From: JAUWQU01 sp964605095
GTDB taxonomy: Bacteria > Planctomycetota > Phycisphaerae > SM23-33
Assembly (NCBI GenBank): GCA_964605095.1
Contig: CAZSBS010000234.1
Span: 1 to 7,819, forward strand
Direction of reading: 5' to 3'
DNA: 7,819 nt
A program made the translations under genes and the position numbers. Positions 1 to 6,169 of this stretch are shown here, in pieces (the stretch's first letter is position 1; every line of letters starts with the position of its first letter). Under the pieces are notes generated by a model. That model was not told the origin of the DNA, made no database searches, and saw only the letters and a list, made by a program, of their open reading frames with translations.

Positions 1-1208
1 ATGAGCAGCCGCTTGAGGTACTTGTACTCCGGCCTGATCGAGCCCTCGACGTACAGGACGCGGACTCGCGGCTCGGTCAGCAGGACGTGCAGCTCGCCGG
101 CGTTGTCGTCGGCTGAAGCCTCGGCGGGATTCGCCGGCACGGAGACCCGCAGCTTGCGGATTCCTCCGGCGTTCGAGGCGGGGTCGTCCTTCGGCGTCCA
201 CTTGAGCTCGGCCTTGAGAGTGGCGACGTTCTGGTCGGTCCAGAGCCGCTTGGTGTCGACCGGTGCCGGGCCGGGTTCCTCGACGAGTTGGAGCTCGAGC
301 GGAACGGTGGCAAAGCCCGCCACCCGGACTGACGCGGCGATGGTGGTGACGTTGTTGGCAACCGCTTCCAGCGGCGCGTCGATGGACGCCAGTTCGACGT
401 TCCGCCTGGCCGAGAGCTTGTCGCTTGGGGATCCGACGGCCACGGCGTAGATGGGCACGCGGGCCTCGATGCCGGCGTCCAGGACGTTCTCGCCGGCGTT
501 GTGGATGCCGTCGGTGAGTATTACGATGCCCGCGAGGTTTCGGCTGTCGCCATGGCCCGTCGCGGCGCGGATGGCGCCGGCCAGGTCCGTGCCGTCGGCG
601 CCCTCGCCGCCGGCAGACATCCCGGCCAGAGCGTCGAGTGATTTCACCTCCCGCACCGAACGGGCGAACTGGTACCACAGCGGCGTGAAGTTTCGGCCTA
701 GGCGCTGCTGCTGGGCCTGGAGCATCGCCACGCACTGGTGGTAGCGATCCGGCAGGTGTACGTCGTCGGTCGTGGCCATGGAGCCGGAGCGGTCCACGAG
801 TATGGGCAGGCGAGGCCTGTCGCCGGCGGGCGAGGCCGAGACGGACAGTGCGGGCTTGAACAGCAGCAGCATCAGCGCCAGGATAGCCGCGTAGCGCAGC
901 GCCATCAGCCCAGCCAGGCGCGCCCGGCCCAGGTAGCCGTAAACCATGGAATAGAACACACCTATCGCCATAGCGATCTGGCCGGCCAGGAGTGCCATCC
1001 ACAGCCCGCCGCTGTCGGTCAGGATGATTGCAACGGCGCCGGCGACGCCGACTGCCCCAGCACCCAGGGACATCAGCCCATGGGGCTTGTCGCCCAGAGC
1101 AAGCTGCCGGATGCCCCAGCCGATCAGCACGGCGGCAATCGCCGCCAGCAGCACGATTGTCAGTGCCGGGTCCCGCGCGGCCTGGAATTGTAAAAAAACG
1201 CTCGCCAT
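1..1208 (-). CDS. Membrane-anchored von Willebrand A domain protein, leading into a GATase-like domain (partial, C-terminus outside window)
   Basis: An open minus-strand frame begins at ATG 1208-1206 and reaches the window edge after 402 codons without a stop. Residues about 15-118 hold roughly four hydrophobic membrane segments. A VWA domain follows (about 135-265) with a complete metal-ion-dependent adhesion site: D139-R-S-G-S143, T207 in GTDL, and D233 in ILTDGIHN. Residues about 265-375 look like a beta-rich linker. From residue 382, VRVLYVEGSIRPEYKYLKRLL resembles the start of the glutamine-amidotransferase-like domain that follows VWA in many planctomycete proteins of this type. The role is unknown; BatA-like VWA membrane proteins are thought to support envelope assembly or stress functions. 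An in-frame TAG lies just upstream and no other start is seen before the ATG. No good Shine-Dalgarno is present: a GGAGG (complement of 1237-1241) is about 28 nt too far upstream. The VWA call is firm; the C-terminal domain is inferred from its first 20 residues. Confidence 0.88.
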   Translation of the reverse strand, partial: MASVFLQFQAARDPALTIVLLAAIAAVLIGWGIRQLALGDKPHGLMSLGAGAVGVAGAVAIILTDSGGLWMALLAGQIAMAIGVFYSMVYGYLGRARLAGLMALRYAAILALMLLLFKPALSVSASPAGDRPRLPILVDRSGSMATTDDVHLPDRYHQCVAMLQAQQQRLGRNFTPLWYQFARSVREVKSLDALAGMSAGGEGADGTDLAGAIRAATGHGDSRNLAGIVILTDGIHNAGENVLDAGIEARVPIYAVAVGSPSDKLSARRNVELASIDAPLEAVANNVTTIAASVRVAGFATVPLELQLVEEPGPAPVDTKRLWTDQNVATLKAELKWTPKDDPASNAGGIRKLRVSVPANPAEASADDNAGELHVLLTEPRVRVLYVEGSIRPEYKYLKRLL

Positions 1209-1254
1209 GAAGTGCCAGTCTAACGTACAGGTCTAACCTCCGGCACGGAAAACA

Positions 1255-1284
1255 TTGACCCGCCGGGGCCGCTTGCACTAAGAT
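1255..1284 (+). promoter_or_regulatory. Candidate sigma70-type promoter for the DUF2752-lipoprotein operon
   Basis: TTGACC (1255-1260) and TAAGAT (1279-1284) are separated by 18 bp, and the downstream gene starts 24 bp after the -10 box. Each hexamer matches five of six consensus bases. The site lies in the 100-bp gap between two divergent genes. It is followed by a good ribosome-binding sequence, AGGAAAGG at 1297-1304, before ATG 1309. No comparably clear promoter is visible for the divergent minus-strand VWA gene. The call rests on consensus match only. Confidence 0.45.
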
Positions 1285-1308
1285 ACCCCCTCTAGCAGGA
1301 AAGGGCTC

Positions 1309-1797
1309 ATGCAGTCACAAGCCGTTGATCAGGCCGTAGTGCTCGTGCCGGTAGCGGATGCCCGCGCCGGCATCGGGCGCCGAATTCGAGGTTCGCTTAT
1401 CCTGGCGCCCTGCCTTGCGGTGCTGGCGGTGTCATGCTGGCTGCACCCGCGGCATGCCGGGTACGGCACGCACACGGAGTTGGGCCTGCCGATGTGCGGC
1501 TTCCTGGCTCAGACCGGCTACCCGTGCCCAAGCTGCGGCATGACCACGGCGTTCGCCGACATGGCGCACGCCCGGTGCGCGGACGCCTTCCTGGCCCAGC
1601 CGTTCGGCGTCGTGCTGTTTGCCGCCGTCGTGGTCTTGGCGGTCGCGGGGCTTGGCGAGCTTGCGACCGGCCGCGACATGATCCGCTACCTTCGCCCCGG
1701 CCCATGGTGGGCAGTGGCAACGATGTCGGGAATGCTGTTGGGGTGGGGCTTTAAGATCGCCTACGGCCTGGCGGCGGGCATCCTGCCGGTGCGGTAG
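1309..1797 (+). CDS. DUF2752 family membrane protein
   Basis: This is a 162-residue integral membrane protein of unknown function. The family signature is Y71-P-C-P-S-C-G-M-T-T-A, giving a C73-x2-C76-G motif; DUF2752 proteins carry this cysteine pair near the end of the first extra-membrane loop. A further cysteine lies at C63. Hydrophobic segments are about 29-46, 97-117 and 132-151, so three membrane spans are likely. The N-terminal ~25 residues are polar and probably cytoplasmic. AGGAAAGG lies just upstream of the ATG at good spacing, which supports this start. The gene is first in a same-strand run with two lipoprotein genes (32-bp gap to the next), so co-transcription is likely. Whether the cysteines bind metal or form a disulfide cannot be told from sequence. 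Family assignment is strong; function is open. Confidence 0.9.
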   Translation: MQSQAVDQAVVLVPVADARAGIGRRIRGSLILAPCLAVLAVSCWLHPRHAGYGTHTELGLPMCGFLAQTGYPCPSCGMTTAFADMAHARCADAFLAQPFGVVLFAAVVVLAVAGLGELATGRDMIRYLRPGPWWAVATMSGMLLGWGFKIAYGLAAGILPVR

Positions 1798-1829
1798 CGA
1801 CGCCGGAAAAGAGCGAACGAGGACTAAAC

Positions 1830-2489
1830 ATGCGTGCATCCGTAAGAAGATTGATCCTCCTGTGCGGGCTCCTGGCCGCGGTGGCGACATCCGGCGGCTG
1901 CTCCAGCGCCATGGCGCGGTGGTGGGCCTACGTCGTCGCCGGGGGGCGGGAGCAGAAAGTTAAGGCCGAGTTCGAGGGCCTGTCCGGCAAGACGGTGGCT
2001 GTGGTGGTCTACACCGACCTCCGCACGCAGTACGAGTACCCGGACCTCAACCTGACGCTCTCATCGGCCATCTGCGGGCGATTGGAGAAGAACGTCAAGA
2101 AGATCAAGATCATTCCCGCCACCAGGGTCGTCCACTACCAGGACCAGAACATCTACTGGCCTGAAATGGACAAAACCGAGCTCGGCAAGGCCTTGGGCGC
2201 CGACTACGTGATCTACGTGCCGCTGGAGGAGTTCGCCACGCGCGTGCCGGACAGCTCCTACCTCTACCGCGGGCGGGTCGCTTGCGAGCCGAGCGTCTAC
2301 GACGTGTCCAAGCCGCCGCGCGAGGCACGCGTGAAGAAGTTCGATAAGATCCGCGTGCAGTACCCGGAGCACGAGCCGTCCGGCATGGTGAACGAAAACG
2401 ACCGCCAGATACGCGCCGAGACCGAGAAACGCTTCGCCGATCGAGTGGCCTGGAAGTTCTACGACCACCAGGAGAAACGCGCCGAATGA
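1830..2489 (+). CDS. Putative lipoprotein, first of a tandem paralogous pair
   Basis: A 219-residue exported protein. It has a basic N-terminus (RASVRR), a hydrophobic stretch L8-A19 and a lipobox-like SGGC ending at C24. Ser follows the cysteine, so by the usual +2 rule the mature lipoprotein would go to the outer membrane. The -3 position is Ser rather than the usual Leu, making the lipobox slightly atypical. The mature part has a beta strand at GKTVAVVVY (53-61), then LGKALGADYVIYVPLEEF (118-135), and a charged C-terminus. This order (strand, helix, 'LGADYVxYV' strand) recalls CsgG/TolB-N/LptE-like periplasmic folds, but that is inference only. GAGGA at 1819-1823 is well placed for ATG 1830. 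The next gene is a diverged paralog whose start overlaps this stop. I do not recognise a named family. Confidence 0.85.
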   Translation: MRASVRRLILLCGLLAAVATSGGCSSAMARWWAYVVAGGREQKVKAEFEGLSGKTVAVVVYTDLRTQYEYPDLNLTLSSAICGRLEKNVKKIKIIPATRVVHYQDQNIYWPEMDKTELGKALGADYVIYVPLEEFATRVPDSSYLYRGRVACEPSVYDVSKPPREARVKKFDKIRVQYPEHEPSGMVNENDRQIRAETEKRFADRVAWKFYDHQEKRAE

Positions 2490-3163
2490 GAACCACCGCC
2501 CGAATGCTGACTGCGATACTGGTGGCCGCGATGGTGATGCCCCTGCCCGGATGCGCCGTCGCCGCATGGATCGCCGCCCAGTTCGGCCCGGAGAAGAAGG
2601 TCCCCGCCGAGTACGAGCCCCCCGCCGGCACGACCATACTCGTGTTTGTCGACGACATGCTTCATCCCGTCGACTACGAGCCGGTGAAGATCCAGCTTAC
2701 CGAGATGCTCAACAAGCAGCTCGTCGACAACAAGGTCGTCTCCAAGACCATCCCGTATTCCCGCCTCGGCGAGTTCATCTCCGCCACGCCGGGCTTCAAC
2801 TCCCTGGCCGTCAGCGAAGTGGGCCAAAAGCTCGGTGCCGACATGGTCCTCTACGTGCAGATCGACGAGTTCCGCCTGCGCGACGCCGCAGCAACGTCCG
2901 AACTGTGGAAGGGCCGGCTCGCGACCACCGTCCGCCTCGTCGACGTCACCAAGGGCAGGCTCTGGCCGACCGACAGCCCGACCGGGCACATGGTCCCCAA
3001 GGCCGAGACGCAGACCGTCTCGGACAGCTCGCAAGCACGCGGGGAGCAGATCAGCAAGGAACTCGCCGCCGAGATCGCCGATAAGATCGCCAAGCTCTTC
3101 TACTCCCACAAGACCCCCTACGAAGGCGCCTACGGCGACAAGAGCAAACCGACCGTGGACTAA
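2486..3163 (+). CDS. Putative lipoprotein, second of a tandem paralogous pair
   Basis: A 225-residue exported protein with a classic lipobox, LPGC ending at C23, after a hydrophobic stretch; +2 is Ala, consistent with outer-membrane sorting. It parallels the upstream protein along most of its length. KVPAEYEPPAGTTILVFVDD (38-57) matches KVKAEFEGLSGKTVAVVVYTD there. VGQKLGADMVLYVQIDEF (112-129) matches LGKALGADYVIYVPLEEF. SELWKGRL...LVDVTKG matches SYLYRGRV...VYDVSKP, and IADKIAKLFYSHK (197-209) matches FADRVAWKFYDHQ. The start codon overlaps the previous stop in ATGA (2486-2489), and AGGAG at 2470-2474 lies inside the upstream gene, so translation is probably coupled. The gene ends 16 bp before the convergent sulfatase stop. 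Molecular function is unknown; a duplicated envelope component is likely. Confidence 0.87.
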   Translation: MRTTARMLTAILVAAMVMPLPGCAVAAWIAAQFGPEKKVPAEYEPPAGTTILVFVDDMLHPVDYEPVKIQLTEMLNKQLVDNKVVSKTIPYSRLGEFISATPGFNSLAVSEVGQKLGADMVLYVQIDEFRLRDAAATSELWKGRLATTVRLVDVTKGRLWPTDSPTGHMVPKAETQTVSDSSQARGEQISKELAAEIADKIAKLFYSHKTPYEGAYGDKSKPTVD

Positions 3164-3179
3164 TGACGCCAATTGCCCA

Positions 3180-4640
3180 TCACGGGCACAGTTCGGGATA
3201 GACGCTCCTGATATCCAGCGTGTCGCCGGTCGGCTTCTGCAACTCCAGCAGGGTCGCGAAGAGCTTGCGGGCCGTGGCCTTGGCGACGGCGGGGTCGGCA
3301 GCGGCGAGCAGGTCGTTCATCTCGTCGGGGTCCTTGGCCAAGTCGAACAGCAGGGCCTTTTTGCATTTCGGGTACAGCAGCAGCTTGTAGCCGTCCTGGG
3401 TGACCATTCGCTGGAGTTTCAGGTAGCCGCCGTAGATCGCGTCGTAGTTTCGCTCACGCTGGCCTCGAATTATCGGCATGAGCGAGCGGAACTGCACGTG
3501 ATCGGGCATTTCCACGCCCGCCAGTTCGAGCGTCGTGGGCATGATGTCCTGGAGGTAGACGGGCGTGTCGAGGCGTTTGCCCTTGGGCACGTCCGGCCCG
3601 ACGATCATCATGGGCACGCGGACGCTGTGGTCGAAGAGGTTCTGCTTGCCTATCAGCCCGTGGTGCCCGCAGGCCAGGCCATGATCGGCTGTGAAGAATA
3701 TGTAGGTGTTATCCGCCTTGCCGGAAGCTTCCAGTGCGTCGAGAATCCGCCCGACCTGGGCATCCATGTGGGTGATGATGGCGTAGTACTCCTGGCGGTT
3801 GACCTTTACGGAGTACCTGGTCCTGGGGAAGGGGGCGAGCTTCTCGTCGCGCAGGTCCTTGCCGCAGCCTATCGAATCCTTGTAGGGGTACTCGGCCAGG
3901 AAGTTGCTCGGGACCTTGACCTTCTCCAGCGGGTACTTGTCGACGTACTCCTTTGGCGACTGACGCGGGTCGTGCGGAGCGTTGAACGCCAGGTACATGA
4001 AGAACGGCTTGTCGTCGCGGGTTGCCTGGGCCAGGAACTCAATGCCGTTGTCGCCGATGATCTCGCTCCAGTGCTTGCCGCCCTGCCAGTAGCCGCCGAA
4101 GCTCGTGTCGTATGGCGACCATGGGTCCTTCTGCCCTTCGATGGGACGATTGTAGCCCTGCAGGGTCTGGTTCGGCATGCCGCCGCGGACGTCCTTGACC
4201 ACGTCGAAGGCCTTTTGCGTATTGGCCGGGTTGTGCCACTTGCCAGTCATGTAGGTCTTGTAGCCGGCACGCTTGAGATACTCCGACCAGAATCGTCCGG
4301 CCGCACGCTCGTTCTCGGACGACTTGAATACGCTTTGGGCGTTCCAGACGAACCGGCCTGTATTGAGCATGCACCTGCTGGCGATGCAGACGGCCCCGGA
4401 CCAGCTTCCCTGGTTGTAGGCGTGCGTGAAGGTTGTCCCGCGGCGGACGAGGCGGTCGAGGTTGGGCGTTTGGACCTCGTCGTAGCCCAGTGCGCAGATC
4501 GACTCGTAGGTCTGGTCGTCGGCGAAGATGAAAAGGAAGTTCGGCTTGGACTTATCCTCCGCCGCCAGGAGCCGATGGGTTCCCAACGCCGCTCCGGCGG
4601 CGACAAGGCCAAGACGTTTCAGGAAATCGCGTCGATTCAT
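3180..4640 (-). CDS. Tat-exported sulfatase (type I, formylglycine-dependent), S1 family
   Basis: A 486-residue arylsulfatase-superfamily enzyme that hydrolyses sulfate esters. The start is set at ATG 4640-4638 because it gives MNRRDFLKRLGLVAAGAALG, a typical twin-arginine signal (RRDFLK); a start 19 codons further out (4697) would bury that signal. Active-site residues visible: D41-D42 (metal), C85-I-A-S-R89 (cysteine converted to formylglycine), K134 and H136 in TGKWH, H223 in APHDP, D319-H320 in TADHG, and K332. All expected catalytic and metal positions are present and length is normal. The core motif is CxASR rather than the commoner CxPSR. No formylglycine-generating enzyme is encoded nearby. 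Tat export suggests folding before transport to the periplasm. The substrate is probably a sulfated polysaccharide, inferred from the adjacent esterase. It lies 154 bp downstream of the esterase gene on the same strand. Confidence 0.95.
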   Translation of the reverse strand: MNRRDFLKRLGLVAAGAALGTHRLLAAEDKSKPNFLFIFADDQTYESICALGYDEVQTPNLDRLVRRGTTFTHAYNQGSWSGAVCIASRCMLNTGRFVWNAQSVFKSSENERAAGRFWSEYLKRAGYKTYMTGKWHNPANTQKAFDVVKDVRGGMPNQTLQGYNRPIEGQKDPWSPYDTSFGGYWQGGKHWSEIIGDNGIEFLAQATRDDKPFFMYLAFNAPHDPRQSPKEYVDKYPLEKVKVPSNFLAEYPYKDSIGCGKDLRDEKLAPFPRTRYSVKVNRQEYYAIITHMDAQVGRILDALEASGKADNTYIFFTADHGLACGHHGLIGKQNLFDHSVRVPMMIVGPDVPKGKRLDTPVYLQDIMPTTLELAGVEMPDHVQFRSLMPIIRGQRERNYDAIYGGYLKLQRMVTQDGYKLLLYPKCKKALLFDLAKDPDEMNDLLAAADPAVAKATARKLFATLLELQKPTGDTLDIRSVYPELCP

Positions 4641-4794
4641 GGGGTTTGCTTTCAGGTCATCTAATTGGTCATTGTGTCGGCTGGGTGAACGGCGCATCGC
4701 TTATCCAGGGATACTCACGTATTCCGAAAGCGCCGGTCATCCGGTCGGTCATCGGTACTGCATGATGACATCGTCCTTGATGAAGTCCTGTCTC

Positions 4795-5847
4795 TCACTT
4801 AACCCCGCCGACAGCCGGCGCGGCCTTGCCCTTCAGCAGTTCCATCATCGCCGCTCCCATAGACTGGCCGATGAGGAAATGCGTCTCGCCGTTATGGTTC
4901 CAGTGGTAGCCGAAGTTCGACGGCGAGTGGGCAGGGTCGCGCCAGAAGCCGCGGGTATCGACGGCGGCCACGTTGCCTTTGAACTCTAGGTGCTTGCCGA
5001 CGTCGGCCATCGCAAGCTGTGCCTCCAGCACCGCCAGCCTGGCTCCCGTGCTCTTCTTGCCGTTGAAGCCACTGCCGCCGATCACGAACGGCATGCCCGC
5101 CGCACCCAGATCTTTTCGCACGTCGCGGATGAAGTTGGCCATGTTCTTTTCGTACTCGGCCGTCATATCCGCGCTGCATCCGTCGTTCCAACCCTGGTGC
5201 CAGCCGAAACCGGCCAACTCGAGCTTCCGCCCGGCCAACTCGGGGAAGTACTTGCCGACGTTCGTCATGACGTCGCGAACATGTCCGAGCATCTCGCGGT
5301 AGTAAAAGCCGACAGTCTTGGGGTCGGTGTTCTTGTACGGCGCATTGCCGGAGCTCGGCGAGCGGAAATCCACCCCCAGCGACTTGCCGCCCCAGGACGT
5401 CTTTATGATCAGCACGGGGCAGTCCAGAGCGTTGCCCACGACAACACCGAAGCCGTACTCCGGGCCGATCCAGTCGTTCGCGCCGAAGTGCGGCGTAAGA
5501 CGGCCATGCTCGCCCTTGTCGGTGGTCGCCCAGACCCACACGTCATCGCGAAGAAGCCACTTGCCCTGCTTGTCCACCAGCGGGCACTTGCCGTCGGCTC
5601 CGTAGAGGCCCGGATTATCGTTGACGAATCGGCGCAGGCTGCCGAGCCCGCCCACGATCTCACGTTTCGGATCGTTGGGGTCCCGGCCCTCCTCCACCTT
5701 GCCGTGGCCCTCCATGTTGGATTGGCCGGCGAGGATAAAGACCTTGACAGGCCCCGCAGGCACGTCGCCAGCCCGGGCCGGCCCCGCCGAAAGGATCAAC
5801 ATCAAAGTGACTGCGGCAACGAGGATGAAAGACAGCAAGCGTGCCAT
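4795..5847 (-). CDS. Exported SGNH hydrolase, sialate O-acetylesterase-like (SASA) carbohydrate esterase
   Basis: A 350-residue secreted esterase that likely removes acyl groups from sugars. A signal peptide spans residues 1-26 with predicted cleavage after ARA. The mature domain opens with VKVFILAGQSNMEGHG, where S43 in GQSNM is the expected nucleophile (SGNH block I). N-G-x-type residues follow: W153-G-G, then FGWHQGWND (214-222), the block III region of SASA proteins, and NHNGETHFLIG (317-327) with H323 as the likely catalytic histidine. Length fits single-domain planctomycete SASA proteins. AAGGA (complement of 5854-5858) sits 7 nt upstream of ATG 5847-5845, supporting this start. The sulfatase follows 154 bp downstream on the same strand, so the two may form an operon for degrading an acetylated, sulfated glycan. 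Exact substrate cannot be read from sequence. Confidence 0.92.
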   Translation of the reverse strand: MARLLSFILVAAVTLMLILSAGPARAGDVPAGPVKVFILAGQSNMEGHGKVEEGRDPNDPKREIVGGLGSLRRFVNDNPGLYGADGKCPLVDKQGKWLLRDDVWVWATTDKGEHGRLTPHFGANDWIGPEYGFGVVVGNALDCPVLIIKTSWGGKSLGVDFRSPSSGNAPYKNTDPKTVGFYYREMLGHVRDVMTNVGKYFPELAGRKLELAGFGWHQGWNDGCSADMTAEYEKNMANFIRDVRKDLGAAGMPFVIGGSGFNGKKSTGARLAVLEAQLAMADVGKHLEFKGNVAAVDTRGFWRDPAHSPSNFGYHWNHNGETHFLIGQSMGAAMMELLKGKAAPAVGGVK

Positions 5848-6003
5848 AAGTGTTCCTTTCGCTAAGTTTCATGGATTCTCGTTTCGGTACTGTTTCTTCG
5901 CGATATTCATGTTTAACTCGCCTGGCGGCGGTCGCGGCAAGGCTGCTTGGTTAGATTAACACCGCGGACGGACAAATGAGCCTGATTTCTGCTAGCTGAA
6001 GCG

Positions 6004-6034
6004 AGCAGGCCGTTTCTGTCGTCCACCGCCTGCT
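6004..6034. repeat. Small inverted repeat upstream of the ispA promoter
   Basis: AGCAGGC (6004-6010) and GCCTGCT (6028-6034) are exact reverse complements around a 17-nt spacer. There is no T tract on either side, so it does not look like an intrinsic terminator. It lies just upstream of the candidate -35 element, where it could be an operator, or it may be chance in GC-rich DNA. Confidence 0.3.
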
Positions 6035-6057
6035 AGCGGCTGACTCCCGGCTACTAC

Positions 6058-6086
6058 TGTTGATCTGCTTGGTGGTTTCGTATAAT
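6058..6086 (+). promoter_or_regulatory. Candidate promoter for the prenyl synthase gene
   Basis: A perfect TATAAT lies at 6081-6086 in otherwise GC-rich DNA. The -35 element is uncertain: TTGATC (6060-6065) gives a short 15-bp spacer, while TGTTGA (6058-6063) gives 17 bp with a poorer match. Transcription would begin near 6093, leaving a leader of about 77 nt before the ATG at 6170. The frame is open upstream of that ATG, but an upstream start at 6089 would leave almost no leader. Confidence 0.45.
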
Positions 6087-6169
6087 AGGTGGTCTTGGCT
6101 TGGCTGGCGGGCTGTTGCGGTGTAAGGGCCGGGCCGCGGTTGGCGCAAGGTTGCGGCAGGCGACAAGAC

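Larger units (their letters stand above)
5848..6169. other. 322-bp divergent intergenic region without a supported gene
   Basis: This gap separates the minus-strand esterase from the plus-strand prenyl synthase. It is less GC-rich than the flanking genes in places, for example 5960-6090. It holds a candidate plus-strand promoter (6060-6086) and a 7-bp perfect inverted repeat, AGCAGGC (6004-6010) with GCCTGCT (6028-6034), around a 17-nt loop. CTGCTAGC occurs twice (about 5989-5996 and 6029-6036). I find no convincing minus-strand promoter for the esterase and no protein of recognisable family; short open frames here start without ribosome-binding sites. Confidence 0.6.

Noticed and set aside
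1..744. Two plus-strand open frames (1-450 and 451-744)
   Set aside because: The minus strand here encodes a continuous VWA protein with an intact MIDAS motif; the plus-strand translations are Ser/Ala-rich without recognisable features.
1192..1198. Run of seven A (seven T in the VWA gene near codons 4-6), considered as a phase-variable tract
   Set aside because: Too short to be convincing for slippage and encodes ordinary Phe-Leu residues; no sign of a frame break.
3174..3188. TGCCC/GGGCA inverted repeat in the convergent gap, considered as a bidirectional terminator
   Set aside because: The stem is only 5 bp, overlaps the sulfatase coding end and has no T tract on either side.
2835..4664. 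A 609-codon plus-strand open frame covering the second lipoprotein's end and the antisense of the sulfatase
   Set aside because: It overlaps two well-supported genes, has no recognisable domain or ribosome-binding site, and is the expected product of GC-rich third positions on the opposite strand.
4641..4697. Upstream ATG at 4697 as the sulfatase start
   Set aside because: It would add 19 polar residues before the twin-arginine signal; the ATG at 4640 places the RRDFLK motif at the normal N-terminal position.
4990..5865. A 291-codon plus-strand open frame antisense to the esterase
   Set aside because: The opposite strand encodes a clear SGNH hydrolase with signal peptide and catalytic motifs; the antisense translation has low-complexity, His/Arg/Val-rich composition and no family features.
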